A stretch of DNA of 64,000 nt from Corallincola holothuriorum (GTDB taxonomy: Bacteria; Pseudomonadota; Gammaproteobacteria; Enterobacterales; Neiellaceae): positions 1 to 64,000 of the forward strand of contig NZ_QPID01000010.1 in assembly GCF_003336225.1 (NCBI RefSeq), in the 5' to 3' direction. Shown here piece after piece: positions 9,293-20,593 of this stretch. Position 1 is the first letter of the stretch; each line of letters opens with the position of its first letter. The notes below the pieces were generated by a model that was not told the origin of the DNA, searched no databases, and saw only the letters and a program-made list of their open reading frames with translations. Position numbers and translations under genes: made by a program.

Positions 9293-10390
9293 CTATGGGT
9301 TGGTTACAATATCCAACTGCTTCACAGGCTTGTCCGTGCGCATAATCAAGCCATAACTGACCTTTTCATACACTCGAAACACTAGCAGCTCTCCGACGCG
9401 CTCATCGGGTAATTGAACGATCACCTCTTCATCACCAAATTCAATCGCCATTTTTTCAAGCGCATTAGCGTCGTCTTCATACTGGGGGCGTTCAGGCGGC
9501 TCATCGTACATCACGGCGCCAGGCTGCATAATCGCTAATACATGACCGGCTTCGATATTGTGATTTTCACCAATGCTCATCGCAACCACATCAAACTTAC
9601 CCACGTACTTGGAGTAGTTGGCAGTATGGATGATATGACCTTTCACTAAGCGGTTAGGCTCATGGGGTTCAAAGAACGCCGGTAACACTTCACGCTCAAG
9701 TACTGGGATCAACTTATCGCCATTACGCACTTCATACTTGCTTTCAACAATCTCAAGCTTAGTGAAGTTACCTGCCGGCATAGATTTCGCAATCGCCACC
9801 AACTTGGCTTCATAACCCAGCAACTCTTCCGTTTCCGGATGCATCAGGGCTTCACCTGGTCGATAAATACCGAACAGCTGTCCCTGCGGCGCATCAACGC
9901 CCTTCGCATACATGGTCTGTGGATAGCTAGAGCGCGTAGTGCCGTCGTTTGTTCCCAAAACATAGGGTAGGCTAGCGATCTCTTCCTCCGACAATACCTG
10001 CTCATAAATCAGGAACGGACGGATCTCTTTAAGTGGGATCGTTGGGATCGGTGCTTTCGGTTCACTGGTACGAACCTTAGGCCCCAATTTTACAATCCGG
10101 GTTGAAGAGGGTTTGGATTTAACGAGCTTAGGTTGCTCATTAATCCAGACCAGCTGCAACTCATCACCAGGGTAGATCAGGTGAGGGTTATCAATTTGCG
10201 GATTCGCCTGCCATAGCTTAGGCCACAGCCATGGCGTTTTCAGGAACATAGAAGATATATCCCAAAGCGTATCGCCCTTCTGCACGATATAGGTTTCAGG
10301 ATAGTCGGGGTTCAATTCGATTTCGGTAGCATAAGCTGCCGTTATCACTAGAGTAAGTCCCGCAACCAAGGCAAGCAGTCTTGTTCTCAC
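9293..10390 (-). CDS. secreted LysM domain protein
   Basis: Exported protein with one N-terminal LysM peptidoglycan-binding domain. A signal peptide (hydrophobic LLALVAGLTLVITAAYA) is followed by the LysM repeat YIVQKGDTLWDISSMFLKTP and NPHLIYPGDELQL. The rest (about 270 residues) has no fold I recognise. The frame opens at an ATG at 10423, but a strong AAGGAAGG site lies 7 nt before the GTG at 10390, and that start gives a normal signal peptide, so it is preferred (365 residues). A LysM gene just upstream of dprA and divergent from def is a common gammaproteobacterial arrangement. Confidence 0.85.
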   Translation of the reverse strand: MRTRLLALVAGLTLVITAAYATEIELNPDYPETYIVQKGDTLWDISSMFLKTPWLWPKLWQANPQIDNPHLIYPGDELQLVWINEQPKLVKSKPSSTRIVKLGPKVRTSEPKAPIPTIPLKEIRPFLIYEQVLSEEEIASLPYVLGTNDGTTRSSYPQTMYAKGVDAPQGQLFGIYRPGEALMHPETEELLGYEAKLVAIAKSMPAGNFTKLEIVESKYEVRNGDKLIPVLEREVLPAFFEPHEPNRLVKGHIIHTANYSKYVGKFDVVAMSIGENHNIEAGHVLAIMQPGAVMYDEPPERPQYEDDANALEKMAIEFGDEEVIVQLPDERVGELLVFRVYEKVSYGLIMRTDKPVKQLDIVTNP

Positions 10391-10521
10391 GCGGAAACCT
10401 TCCTTGTTGTTATTTGTCTTCATAATAAGACCATGCTGTTTTTCCCAGCCATGACTGGCTAGAATGTCGGCATGGCAACCACTGTTCTATTAATAGTCCA
10501 AAAAAGAAGAGTCCAAATACC

Positions 10522-11037
10522 ATGGCGGTTTTAGAAGTCCTTCATTTTCCTGACGAACGTCTTCGCACCGTAGCGTCACCGGTGCCGGAGGTCAACGACG
10601 AAGTTCGCAAAATTGTCGATGACATGTTCGAAACTATGCGCGACGAAAACGGCGTCGGCCTCGCAGCGACACAGGTTAACATCCATAAGCAGATCGTTGT
10701 AATGGATGTGTCCGAAAAAAGTGATACACCCCGCGTATTTATCAATCCGGTGATCATTGCCCGCGATGGTATCCAGTGCAATGAAGAGGGTTGCCTATCA
10801 GTACCTGGCACCTATGCGTCGGTCGAGCGCGCAGAAAAAGTCACCGTAGAAGCGTTAGATAGTAACGGCGAAAAATACCAGCTAGAGGCAGAAGGTTTGC
10901 TGGCTATCTGTATTCAGCATGAATTAGATCACCTGCAAGGGAAGCTGTTTGTTGATTATCTGTCGCCCCTAAAGCGGCAGCGAATTAAGAAAAAGCTAGA
11001 AAAAGAAGCCAAGCTAGCTGCCCGTTCAGCGTCATAA
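10522..11037 (+). CDS. def: peptide deformylase
   Basis: Removes the formyl group from nascent N-termini. 171 residues (E. coli 169) with all three metal motifs: GVGLAATQ near residue 45, EEGCLSVPG near 88 (Cys ligand), and QHELDHLQG near 132 (two His ligands and the catalytic Glu). Iron is the usual metal. First gene of a def-fmt-rsmB-trkA-trkH run; fmt follows after 12 bp. Confidence 0.98.
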   Translation: MAVLEVLHFPDERLRTVASPVPEVNDEVRKIVDDMFETMRDENGVGLAATQVNIHKQIVVMDVSEKSDTPRVFINPVIIARDGIQCNEEGCLSVPGTYASVERAEKVTVEALDSNGEKYQLEAEGLLAICIQHELDHLQGKLFVDYLSPLKRQRIKKKLEKEAKLAARSAS

Positions 11038-11049
11038 ACAGAGGTCATT

Positions 11050-12012
11050 GTGTCACGCCCATTAAATATCGTTTTTGCCGGTACCCCTGACTTTGCCGCT
11101 CGCCACTTAGCGCGGCTTATCAGCAGTGAGCATCGAGTGGTGGCAGCCTACACTCAGCCAGACCGCCCAGCCGGACGTGGCAAAAAGCTACAAGCTAGCG
11201 CCGTCAAGCAGTTAGCGGAAAGCCACCAGATTCCGCTATTTCAACCTAGCAACTTCAAGCAAGCAGAGGATGTTGAACAGCTTAAGGCGCTTAATGCCGA
11301 TATCATGGTGGTCGTGGCTTACGGTTTACTTCTGCCCAGCTCAGTACTCGACACGCCGAAATTGGGGTGCATTAACGTGCATGGTTCCTTGTTGCCGAAA
11401 TGGCGTGGCGCGGCGCCGATCCAACGCGCAATCTGGGCTGGAGATCAGCAAACCGGTATTACCATTATGCAGATGGATATCGGCTTGGATACGGGTGATA
11501 TGCTGCATAAAGTGGTTTGCGATATTACCCCCAAGACCACCAGTGCCAGCCTATATGAAACCCTCGCAGAGCTAGGTCCAGACGCTTTATTGCAAACACT
11601 TGAACGGATAGCTGATGGCGACATCACTCCAGAGGCGCAAGATGATGCAAGCGCCAGTTATGCAAAAAAGCTCAACAAAGCCGAAGCCAAAATCGACTGG
11701 CGACTCCCTGCCTCTGTCATCGATCAGCGCCGTCGCGCATTTACGCCCTGGCCAGGCAGCCAGTTTCATGTAGCTGATGCCATCGTCAAAGTGCATGATA
11801 TGGAAGTGATCGACAATGCAACGAATGCCGTTGCTGGCACTATCCTCAGCGCCGACGGTGAAGGGATCATAGTGGCCACCGGACAGGGACAGATAAAGTT
11901 AACCCAGTTGCAGTTACCGGGCAAAAAAGCCCTACCGGCTGCAGATATCCTCAATGCTCGCAAGGCTTGGTTCGAGCCAGGCACCATATTGAGTTCCGAT
12001 GACAACAGCTAA
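11050..12012 (+). CDS. fmt: methionyl-tRNA formyltransferase
   Basis: Formylates Met-tRNA(fMet) with 10-formyl-THF. 320 residues with the N-terminal formyltransferase fold ([13 protein letters not shown]; catalytic region [18 protein letters not shown] with the Asn/His/Asp set completed by [10 protein letters not shown]) and a C-terminal tRNA-binding domain. It starts with GTG behind an AGAGGTC site. Its last 14 bp overlap the start of rsmB, so the two are coupled. Confidence 0.97.
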   Translation: MSRPLNIVFAGTPDFAARHLARLISSEHRVVAAYTQPDRPAGRGKKLQASAVKQLAESHQIPLFQPSNFKQAEDVEQLKALNADIMVVVAYGLLLPSSVLDTPKLGCINVHGSLLPKWRGAAPIQRAIWAGDQQTGITIMQMDIGLDTGDMLHKVVCDITPKTTSASLYETLAELGPDALLQTLERIADGDITPEAQDDASASYAKKLNKAEAKIDWRLPASVIDQRRRAFTPWPGSQFHVADAIVKVHDMEVIDNATNAVAGTILSADGEGIIVATGQGQIKLTQLQLPGKKALPAADILNARKAWFEPGTILSSDDNS

Positions 12013-13321
12013 CCCCAATATCCGTGCACTGGCTGCACAAGTCTTATTCCAAGTCGTTGATAAAGGGCAAAGCCTGACGCAGGCGCTGCCACCGCAACAA
12101 AGTCGATTACAAGATGGCCGCGACAAAGCACTGCTACAACAGCTTTGCTACGGCGTTTTGAGGCAGCTGCCAACGCTGGAATTTTTTCTTAATCAACTGC
12201 TGGAGAAAAAACTCACCGGCAAGCTGCGAACCGTTCATTTTCTGTTGATGGTTGGGGTTTACCAACTCATCGCCAGTCGCATTCCTGCGCACGCTGCCGT
12301 TGCCGAGACCGTCGCTGCGGCAGTCAAACTGAAGCAGCCTAGGCTAAAAGGGTTGGTCAACGCTATTCTGCGTAATTTTCAGCGTCAGCAACAAGCGCTC
12401 GAAGCTGCGTTAGCCAGCAATGAGACAGCCGATGCGATAAAACACGACCATCCTGGATGGTTACTGAATAGGCTGAAACGAGCTTATCCAGACCAATGGC
12501 AGCAGATCGCAAAAGCCAATAATCAAGCCGCGCCAATGTGGCTACGCCCTAATCAAGCTAAAGTGGCGCCACAGGCCTACCAGCAGCTGTTGCTTGACGC
12601 TGAGATCCCCTGTCAACCAGCGCAGCGCCATGGCGCCATCTGCCTAGATAGCGCTGTCGATGTACAAAAGCTTCCAGGCTTTAATGATGGCCTAGTTTCC
12701 GTGCAGGACGGCGCACCGCAGTTTGCCGCATCATTGATGGCTGGCCAAGCGGGAGAACAGATACTAGATGCCTGCGCTGCACCGGGCGGAAAAACCGCCC
12801 ACATCGCTGAAATGGTGCCGGATCTCAAACAACTGGTTGCCCTAGATATTGAAGAAAGCCGTTTAAAGCGAGTGCATGAAAACCTTGCCCGCCTCAGTCT
12901 AAATGCCACGGTTATTTGTGGTGATGCCGCTAACCCCGATGCATGGTGGAGTGGTGACCAATTTGACCGCATCCTACTTGATGCGCCCTGCTCTGCCACA
13001 GGCGTCATCCGCAGACATCCGGATATCAAATGGCTGCGCCGCAACGACGACATCGCCAAGTTAGCAACACTGCAAGCTGAGATCCTTAGCGCAATGTGGA
13101 AACTCCTCAAGCCCGGTGGCACGCTACTTTACGCCACCTGCTCCATCTTGCCAGAAGAGAACAGCGAACAGGTTAAACGCTTTTTGCACACCCAAGCAGA
13201 CGCTGAACTGCTCAACATCAATAATCGAGACAACGTAGACACGCCCGGTTGGCAGATCCTGCCCGGCGAACAGCAGATGGATGGCTTCTATTACGCACTT
13301 CTGCGTAAGCAACTGAACTAA
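11999..13321 (+). CDS. rsmB: 16S rRNA (cytosine-967-C5)-methyltransferase
   Basis: Methylates C967 of 16S rRNA. 440 residues (E. coli RsmB 429): an N-terminal NusB-like RNA-binding domain (about 1-140) and a C-terminal SAM-dependent methyltransferase domain. The SAM loop is [12 protein letters not shown] near residue 258; the two catalytic cysteines are in DAPCSATG and [11 protein letters not shown]. Overlaps fmt by 14 bp. The order def-fmt-rsmB-trkA is conserved in E. coli. Confidence 0.97.
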   Translation: MTTANPNIRALAAQVLFQVVDKGQSLTQALPPQQSRLQDGRDKALLQQLCYGVLRQLPTLEFFLNQLLEKKLTGKLRTVHFLLMVGVYQLIASRIPAHAAVAETVAAAVKLKQPRLKGLVNAILRNFQRQQQALEAALASNETADAIKHDHPGWLLNRLKRAYPDQWQQIAKANNQAAPMWLRPNQAKVAPQAYQQLLLDAEIPCQPAQRHGAICLDSAVDVQKLPGFNDGLVSVQDGAPQFAASLMAGQAGEQILDACAAPGGKTAHIAEMVPDLKQLVALDIEESRLKRVHENLARLSLNATVICGDAANPDAWWSGDQFDRILLDAPCSATGVIRRHPDIKWLRRNDDIAKLATLQAEILSAMWKLLKPGGTLLYATCSILPEENSEQVKRFLHTQADAELLNINNRDNVDTPGWQILPGEQQMDGFYYALLRKQLN

Positions 13322-13337
13322 ACAGCGAAAAAGTGCG

Positions 13338-13376
13338 GGATAAGGTCAAGCTTATCCTCGCATAAGCCTCTATAAT
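13338..13376 (+). promoter_or_regulatory. candidate trkA promoter with overlapping inverted repeat
   Basis: A consensus -10 TATAAT lies at 13371-13376. A perfect 7-bp inverted repeat GGATAAG / CTTATCC (13338-13344 and 13351-13357) covers where the -35 would fall and could be an operator. I see no good -35 hexamer, so an activator may be needed. Alternatively the repeat is a weak terminator of rsmB without a T-tract. Confidence 0.4.
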
Positions 13377-13406
13377 CTCTGCAAAACATGACTAAATTTT
13401 ACGTCA

Positions 13407-14783
13407 ATGAAGATTATTATTCTGGGTGCAGGGCAAGTAGGGGCCACGCTGGCTGAAAATCTGGTCAGCGAGCGTAACGAGATCACTGTCGTAGATAGAG
13501 ATGGCGAACGCCTGCGCGAACTCAAGGACAAGCTCGATCTGCAGGTCATTGCCGGTCATGCCCCTCACCCCGATATCATGCGCAATGCGGGCGCTGAAGA
13601 TGCCGATATGTTAATTGCCGTCACTGATAGTGATGAGATTAATATGATCGCCTGTCAGGTTGCTTTCAGTCTGTTTAATACGCCAACCAAAATCGCCCGG
13701 ATCCGTTCAGACCAGTACCTGCACCACAAAGCGCAGCTGTTTCACAGCCAGGATATTCCGGTCGACCACTTCATCGCCCCAGAGCAGCTCGTTACTCAAT
13801 ATATCAATCGCTTAGTTAACTATCCCGGCGCTCTACAGGTGATGGAGTTTGCTGAGGGACGCGCCTCATTGGTGGCGGTGAAAGCCTACTATGGTGGCTT
13901 ATTGGTTGGTCGTGCACTGTCAGCTTTGCGCGAGCATATGCCGAATATTGAAACCCGTGTTGCCGCGATTTTCCGCCAAGGGCGCCCTATTAGACCCCAG
14001 GGCACCACAATTATCGAAGCGGATGATGAAGTGTTCTTTATCGCCGATAGCCGCCATATCCGCGCGGTGATGTCGGAGATGCAGAAGCTTGAACGCAGTT
14101 ACAAGAAGATCATGATCGCCGGTGGGGGCAATATCGGTCTGGGTCTGGCCAGAGCGCTAGAAGAGCGCCATCAAGTCAAATTGATTGAACGCAGCCCCAA
14201 TCGCGCAACTTATCTTGCCAACGAATTGAGTAAAACCACGGTATTTTGCGGTGACGCATCGGATCAAGAGCTGCTTGGCGAAGAACATATTGAACAAACC
14301 GATGTCTTCATCGCCGTCACGAATGATGATGAAGCCAACATCATGTCGGCGATGCTCGCCAAGCGGATGGGTGCAGCCAAGGTAATGGTATTGATCCAGC
14401 GCGGCGCATACGTAGACCTGGTACAGGGCGGCGAAATTGATATCGCCATCAGCCCGCAAACCGCAACCATCTCGGCACTGTTATCCCATGTGCGGAAAGC
14501 AGACATTGTTAACGTCTATTCATTGCGACACGGTGCTGCCGAAGCGATTGAAGCGATAGCTCACGGCGATAAAAACCAATCGAAAGTAGTGGGTCGTGCC
14601 GTGCGCGACATCAAACTCCCGCCGGGCACCACCATAGGCGCAGTTGTGCGAGGAGAAGAGGTGCTAATTGCCCATAAGAGCACGGTCATCGAGTCAAACG
14701 ACCACGTAATTATGTTCCTGGTCGACAAGAAGTATGTCGGTGAAGTAGAGAAGCTGTTCCAACCCAGCCCGTTCTTTTTCTAG
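13407..14783 (+). CDS. trkA: Trk potassium transporter peripheral subunit TrkA
   Basis: Cytosolic NAD(H)-binding gating ring of the Trk K+ uptake system. 458 residues, the same length as E. coli. It contains two tandem RCK modules: the first starts [16 protein letters not shown], the second starts [16 protein letters not shown] near residue 235, each followed by an RCK-C domain. The partner trkH begins 16 bp downstream; a second trkH lies 0.6 kb further on the opposite strand, so this TrkA may serve both. Confidence 0.97.
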   Translation: MKIIILGAGQVGATLAENLVSERNEITVVDRDGERLRELKDKLDLQVIAGHAPHPDIMRNAGAEDADMLIAVTDSDEINMIACQVAFSLFNTPTKIARIRSDQYLHHKAQLFHSQDIPVDHFIAPEQLVTQYINRLVNYPGALQVMEFAEGRASLVAVKAYYGGLLVGRALSALREHMPNIETRVAAIFRQGRPIRPQGTTIIEADDEVFFIADSRHIRAVMSEMQKLERSYKKIMIAGGGNIGLGLARALEERHQVKLIERSPNRATYLANELSKTTVFCGDASDQELLGEEHIEQTDVFIAVTNDDEANIMSAMLAKRMGAAKVMVLIQRGAYVDLVQGGEIDIAISPQTATISALLSHVRKADIVNVYSLRHGAAEAIEAIAHGDKNQSKVVGRAVRDIKLPPGTTIGAVVRGEEVLIAHKSTVIESNDHVIMFLVDKKYVGEVEKLFQPSPFFF

Positions 14784-14799
14784 AGCCTGCAGTTAGCAA

Positions 14800-16263
14800 A
14801 TGTCTACCATAAACTACCGGCTTATCTGTTTGCTGATAGGCCTATTTCTCTCAAAATTGACCATGCTGATGGTGATCCCATTGGGGCTATCATTCATCGA
14901 TCATGACGGGCTCACCTTCCATTATGTGCAATCCGCTGGCGTAACCGCAATTTCAGCCATCGTACTGTTAGCTCTGGGACGAGGCACCCGACGCTCACTC
15001 AGCCAGTTAACTATGCGGGTACGAGATATGTTTATGCTCACTACCTTGACTTGGTTGGTGATGACCGCGTTTGCAGCACTTCCTCTGATATTTGTACCCC
15101 ACACCAGTTACACCGACGCTTTCTTTGAAACCATGTCAGGCGTTACCACCACCGGCAGCACCGTGATGTCGGGGCTGGATGCCCTACCCCGCAGTATCCT
15201 AATCTGGCGCTCACTGCTGCAATGGCTCGGCGGCATCGGCTTTATTGTCATGGGTGTAGGTATTTTACCGTTTCTCAATGTTGGCGGCATGCGCCTGTTC
15301 CAAACCGAATCATCCGATTGGTCAGATAAACCCGTACCGCAAACCCGCCGCTACACGCAACAACTGCTATGGCTTTATATCGGCTTAACCCTGCTGTGTA
15401 GTCTCTGCTACTGGTTGACTGGTATGAGCCTGTTTGAAGCCGTTTGTCACGCCATGACCACGCTTTCCACCGGCGGTTTTTCTACCTCTGATTCCTCCAT
15501 GGCTGAGTTTTCCAGCGCCAGCCACTGGGTAGGCAGCGTGTTTATGCTGTTGGGAGGACTGCCCTTTATTCTGTTTATCTTGATGATCCGACGTCGCAGC
15601 CTAAAGATTTGGCGGGATGAACAGGTCAGCGGCTACCTCGCACTGATTGCCGTCACCACACTGATCTTAAGCGTCTGGATGTGGCAAGTTGAACCGGTAG
15701 ATTATATTGATGCCCTGCGCCTCACGCTGTTTAACATCGTTTCAGTGATCACCACGACAGGATTTGCTTTAGGGGACTACACCCAGTGGGGCAGCTTAGC
15801 GGTGGTAATGTTCTTCTTTCTAACCTTTGTCGGTGGTTGCTCTGGCTCCACCGCGGGCGGGCTGAAAATATTCCGCTTTCAAGTCGCCTTTAAGGTGATC
15901 TACCAACATATGAAACGTCTGGTACACCCTGCCGGCATATTTCCACGTAAATACAACGACAGAGAAATATCAGATGAGATCATCACTTCGATGATCGTAC
16001 TGATGCACCTGTTTTTTCTCACTTGGGTGTTACTCTCTTTGGCGCTTGCCATGCTGGGGATTGAACCACTCACCGCTCTCACCGGTGCGCTCACCGCGCT
16101 CACCAATGTGGGGCCAGGGCTAGGGGATCAGATTGGTCCATCAGGGAACTTTGCTGACCTACCAGATACGGCAAAATGGCTATTGAGTATCGCGATGTTA
16201 CTGGGACGGCTTGAGATCACCACTGCGGCAGTTCTTTTACTGCCAACCTTCTGGCGCAAGTAA
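14800..16263 (+). CDS. TrkH-family potassium channel subunit (copy 1)
   Basis: 487-residue polytopic membrane protein of the Trk/Ktr/HKT superfamily. Four pore loops with selectivity-filter glycines can be read: GVTTTGSTVM, LSTGGFSTSD, TTTGFALGDY and LTNVGPGLGD. It is cotranscribed with trkA (16-bp gap), so it is likely the TrkA-gated K+ pore. It clearly differs in sequence from the E. coli-like TrkH at 16831-18282. It ends 3 bp from the convergent hemG. Confidence 0.92.
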   Translation: MSTINYRLICLLIGLFLSKLTMLMVIPLGLSFIDHDGLTFHYVQSAGVTAISAIVLLALGRGTRRSLSQLTMRVRDMFMLTTLTWLVMTAFAALPLIFVPHTSYTDAFFETMSGVTTTGSTVMSGLDALPRSILIWRSLLQWLGGIGFIVMGVGILPFLNVGGMRLFQTESSDWSDKPVPQTRRYTQQLLWLYIGLTLLCSLCYWLTGMSLFEAVCHAMTTLSTGGFSTSDSSMAEFSSASHWVGSVFMLLGGLPFILFILMIRRRSLKIWRDEQVSGYLALIAVTTLILSVWMWQVEPVDYIDALRLTLFNIVSVITTTGFALGDYTQWGSLAVVMFFFLTFVGGCSGSTAGGLKIFRFQVAFKVIYQHMKRLVHPAGIFPRKYNDREISDEIITSMIVLMHLFFLTWVLLSLALAMLGIEPLTALTGALTALTNVGPGLGDQIGPSGNFADLPDTAKWLLSIAMLLGRLEITTAAVLLLPTFWRK

Positions 16264-16266
16264 GTA

Positions 16267-16803
16267 CTAACAAACCATCTTATCTAGTTGACCAGCAAAG
16301 CTATCCACCGCCTGCCAGTCGGTGAACTCTACATCCTGACCAGGATCGGTTGGTCCCTTGGTCATTTTCATAATCAAACGAATGATCGCTTTGTCATACC
16401 AGCGATACTTAGAGTAAACGCAAGCACCAGCAAACACCCCTTGCACAGTAGGGTGCCAAGGAGATTTAACGGCAAATTTGCGCATATAGGCGTTAGTCTC
16501 TGGAGTGTTCTTATCCGCTTTACGCGCAGTCAAATTCACTCCAAAGAAAGCCGATGGTACGCTGGCCAGCGCATGGTGATGACGTTGAATAAACTGATAA
16601 AACAGTTGGCTGAAATGACCATAACGGATCGAAGCACCAATCACGATGCCATCATAACCGGCAATAGAAAAAGTGGCAGCCAACTCAGGAATGCTCACCA
16701 GCTCCACCTCATGCCCACGGGCCTTTAGTCGCTCCGCCAAACGGTTAGTGATCTTAAACGTTTGTCCTTCACGACTGTGAAACGCCATCAAATAACGCGC
16801 CAT
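16267..16803 (-). CDS. hemG: flavodoxin-like protoporphyrinogen IX oxidase
   Basis: Oxidises protoporphyrinogen IX to protoporphyrin IX using FMN and quinone. 178 residues (E. coli HemG 181). A flavodoxin fold with an FMN phosphate loop (HSREGQTFKI), the GIVIGASIRYGHFS segment, and the long insert loop typical of HemG (region KFAVKSPWHPTVQGVFAGAC). In E. coli trkH-hemG are adjacent in the same order as here. With hemF at 3.8 kb, two late heme steps are encoded in the window. Confidence 0.95.
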   Translation of the reverse strand: MARYLMAFHSREGQTFKITNRLAERLKARGHEVELVSIPELAATFSIAGYDGIVIGASIRYGHFSQLFYQFIQRHHHALASVPSAFFGVNLTARKADKNTPETNAYMRKFAVKSPWHPTVQGVFAGACVYSKYRWYDKAIIRLIMKMTKGPTDPGQDVEFTDWQAVDSFAGQLDKMVC

Positions 16804-16830
16804 GAATAATCCTTAAATAGCCAAATTGAA

Positions 16831-18282
16831 TTAGTTACGCCAGAACGCCGGAGTAAAGATCACCAACAGGGTAAAGATCTCAAGACGCCCAAACAACATG
16901 GCTATAATCAACACCCACTTGCTGCTATCAGGGATCTCACCATAATGAGATGCCACCTCGCCTAAACCTGGCCCCAGGTTATTCAGACAAGCTGCCACCG
17001 CAGAAAATGCGGTGAGGTCATCCATTCCAGTGGCGATCAAAAGCAGCATGCAGAAGATAAATACCAAGGTATAAGCAGAAAAGAAGCCCCAAATCGCTTC
17101 AATTACCCGCTCGGAGAGCGGGCGCGAGCCCAGTTTAATACTGATAATCGCTTTCGGGTGTACCAGTCGCTTTAGTTCTCGCATTCCCTGCAGGTGCAGG
17201 ATCAGCACTCTAACTACCTTCATCCCTCCCCCCGTCGAACCGGCACAACCACCGATAAACGACGCAAAGATCAGCAGGATAGGCAGAAATATCGGCCAGT
17301 CATGAAAGCCCGTGGTAGCAAAACCAGCAGTGGTGCCCATGGAAACCGCTTGGAATAACGCATGATCCAAAGCCGAATTAGGATTTTCATAAACCTTGCC
17401 ATGCACCAAGACAAAAAAGCACACCGCCACGATCACTAACTGGAAAAACAGAAAGCCTTTAAACTCAGGATCAGAGAGGTAGTGATAGATAGATTTGGCA
17501 CGCCACGCCGTGTAATGCAGCGCAAAGTTGGCACCAGAGATAAGCAGAAAAACCACACAAATCAGGTTGATCAGACTGGAATCAAAATGCCCGATGCTGG
17601 CGTCATAGGTGGAAAAGCCACCAATAGCTATAGTGGAAAAGCTGTGGCAGATAGCGTCAAACAGGTTCATACCCGCGGCCCAATAGGCTGCAGCACAGGC
17701 TAACGTCAAAGAGACATAGATATACCAAAGATGTTTTGCGGTATCGGCGATCCGAGGCGTCATTTTAGAGTCTTTCACCGGCCCAGGCGCTTCAGCACGA
17801 TAAAGCTGCATACCGCCCACACCAAGGATAGGTAGGATGGCGACGGCCAGCACAATGATCCCCATACCACCTAGCCATTGCAGCTGCTGACGATAGAACA
17901 GCACAGCTTTAGGCAAGGTTTCAAGATTGGTGAGAATGGTCGCGCCAGTCGTCGTTAACCCAGAAAATGATTCAAAAAACGCATCGGTATGACTGATCGA
18001 CGGCGTTTCCGTCAACATCAGTGGCACAGCCCCCACACTGCCTAGCACAGTCCAAAACAGCACCACAATAAGGAAGCCTTCCCGCGCTTTTAGCTCAGCA
18101 CGAGAATATCGATTTGGAAACCACAGCATAAAACCAATAAACAGGTTAAACAGGAAGGCCAGGAAGAACGGTAAGCCGCCGCCATCTTTAAAAATTAAAG
18201 AGACGAGGATCGGTGGCACCATGGTGACACTGAAAAGGCTAATCAACAGCCCGACGATGCGGATAATGGCACGATATTGCAT
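16831..18282 (-). CDS. trkH: Trk potassium uptake protein TrkH (copy 2, E. coli type)
   Basis: 483 residues, the same length as E. coli TrkH. Filter loops read GLTTTGATIL, IAIGGFSTYD, TTAGFATTGF and LNNLGPGLGE. Multiple membrane spans from residue 1 to the end. It is upstream of hemG in a yigZ-trkH-hemG arrangement that matches the E. coli pepQ-yigZ-trkH-hemG locus, so this copy is the orthologue of E. coli trkH. No trkA is beside it on this strand; it presumably shares the TrkA at 13.4 kb. Confidence 0.96.
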   Translation of the reverse strand: MQYRAIIRIVGLLISLFSVTMVPPILVSLIFKDGGGLPFFLAFLFNLFIGFMLWFPNRYSRAELKAREGFLIVVLFWTVLGSVGAVPLMLTETPSISHTDAFFESFSGLTTTGATILTNLETLPKAVLFYRQQLQWLGGMGIIVLAVAILPILGVGGMQLYRAEAPGPVKDSKMTPRIADTAKHLWYIYVSLTLACAAAYWAAGMNLFDAICHSFSTIAIGGFSTYDASIGHFDSSLINLICVVFLLISGANFALHYTAWRAKSIYHYLSDPEFKGFLFFQLVIVAVCFFVLVHGKVYENPNSALDHALFQAVSMGTTAGFATTGFHDWPIFLPILLIFASFIGGCAGSTGGGMKVVRVLILHLQGMRELKRLVHPKAIISIKLGSRPLSERVIEAIWGFFSAYTLVFIFCMLLLIATGMDDLTAFSAVAACLNNLGPGLGEVASHYGEIPDSSKWVLIIAMLFGRLEIFTLLVIFTPAFWRN

Positions 18283-18391
18283 CTACGAGCGCTCAGCCTC
18301 CATTGCGTATTGTGGCGAATCAAGCATCTGTTATGGATCTGTTTTTCTTCGAATATGGCGCCAGTGTAGGGCGAAGCAGAGATTATGCAAT

Positions 18392-19003
18392 CTACTGCTT
18401 CACAACACAGCGGATTTGTCCGCCAGAGATATTGGTCAATTGCACTTGCAGCCCAGCGCAATGACGCTCAGGCACCGACACAGTAAACAACACATCATCG
18501 GCAAAAACTGAATCCAACAACTCAGCCTCAAACTGCTGTAGCAGCTGCTCAACACGCCCCGTTAAGTCGTAACTTAACCGCAGCAACAATTGCTGTTCCG
18601 GTTCAACCTCCAACCACTGCGCCTGCTGCATTGCCAACTGCGCAGTACCACCATACGCACGTACCAAGCCGCCAGTTCCCAGCTTGATGCCACCGGAGTA
18701 GCGCACCACGGCGATACAGATTTGACCAACGCCAGCCCCTTGCAGTACCGCTAATATGGGGCGCCCGGCGGTGCCGCTCGGCTCACCATCGTCACTGAAA
18801 CCTAAACAATGACTATCATCCGGAGCCCCCGCAATAAACGCGGAACACACGTGCCTGGCTTGGGGATGCAGCGCTCGCACCGACTCAATGTAGGCCTTGG
18901 CCGCTTGTGGCGACGCCACCCTGGCTGCAAGCGCAATAAATCGACTGCGTTTAATCTCCTGCTCGGCTGAGGCTGGCGCGGTCAACACCCGATAAGTAGC
19001 CAT
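18392..19003 (-). CDS. yigZ: YigZ family protein (IMPACT/UPF0029)
   Basis: 203 residues of the IMPACT family, with the two-domain UPF0029 layout: KRSRFIALAARV, GFSDDGEPSGTAGRPIL and VVRYSGGIKLGTGGLVRAYG are conserved signatures in the N-terminal domain; the C-terminal ferredoxin-like domain follows. The molecular role in bacteria is not established. It starts 6 bp after pepQ ends, the same operon order as E. coli pepQ-yigZ-trkH. Confidence 0.93.
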   Translation of the reverse strand: MATYRVLTAPASAEQEIKRSRFIALAARVASPQAAKAYIESVRALHPQARHVCSAFIAGAPDDSHCLGFSDDGEPSGTAGRPILAVLQGAGVGQICIAVVRYSGGIKLGTGGLVRAYGGTAQLAMQQAQWLEVEPEQQLLLRLSYDLTGRVEQLLQQFEAELLDSVFADDVLFTVSVPERHCAGLQVQLTNISGGQIRCVVKQ

Positions 19004-19009
19004 TTACGG

Positions 19010-20434
<1,425 letters not shown>

Positions 20435-20473
20435 TCATATTAAGAAACCCAACAGGCTGGCAAAGCAAAAATT

Positions 20474-20498
20474 AAACAACCGTTTAAAATAACGGTTG
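20474..20498. promoter_or_regulatory. candidate PsrA-type site within an inverted repeat
   Basis: AAAC-N4-GTTT at 20474-20485 matches the half-site pattern described for PsrA fatty acid regulators (GAAAC-N4-GTTTC). It overlaps a perfect 8-bp inverted repeat CAACCGTT / AACGGTTG (20477-20484 and 20491-20498, 6-bp spacer). Either could be an operator controlling fadBA or pepQ. Pattern match only. Confidence 0.4.
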
Positions 20499-20531
20499 AA
20501 ATCCAGCCAGATCGCGTCCAAACTTAGCCTT

Positions 20532-20547
20532 TCTGGTATGACCAGTT
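20532..20547. promoter_or_regulatory. candidate FadR operator upstream of fadB
   Basis: TCTGGTATGACCAGTT agrees closely with the E. coli FadR operator core (TGGT-N3-ACCA-type dyad), 47 bp before the fadB start. FadR represses fad genes until long-chain acyl-CoA releases it. No fadR gene is in the window, so this rests on the site alone. Confidence 0.65.
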
Positions 20548-20593
20548 ATTATAATACGCCTACCTTGACGGGCTAGCCCGACGGGAGAAAAGA

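Noticed and set aside
18848-18853. CACGTG core in yigZ as a possible parS
   Set aside because: The flanks do not fit the TGTTNC / GNAACA arms.
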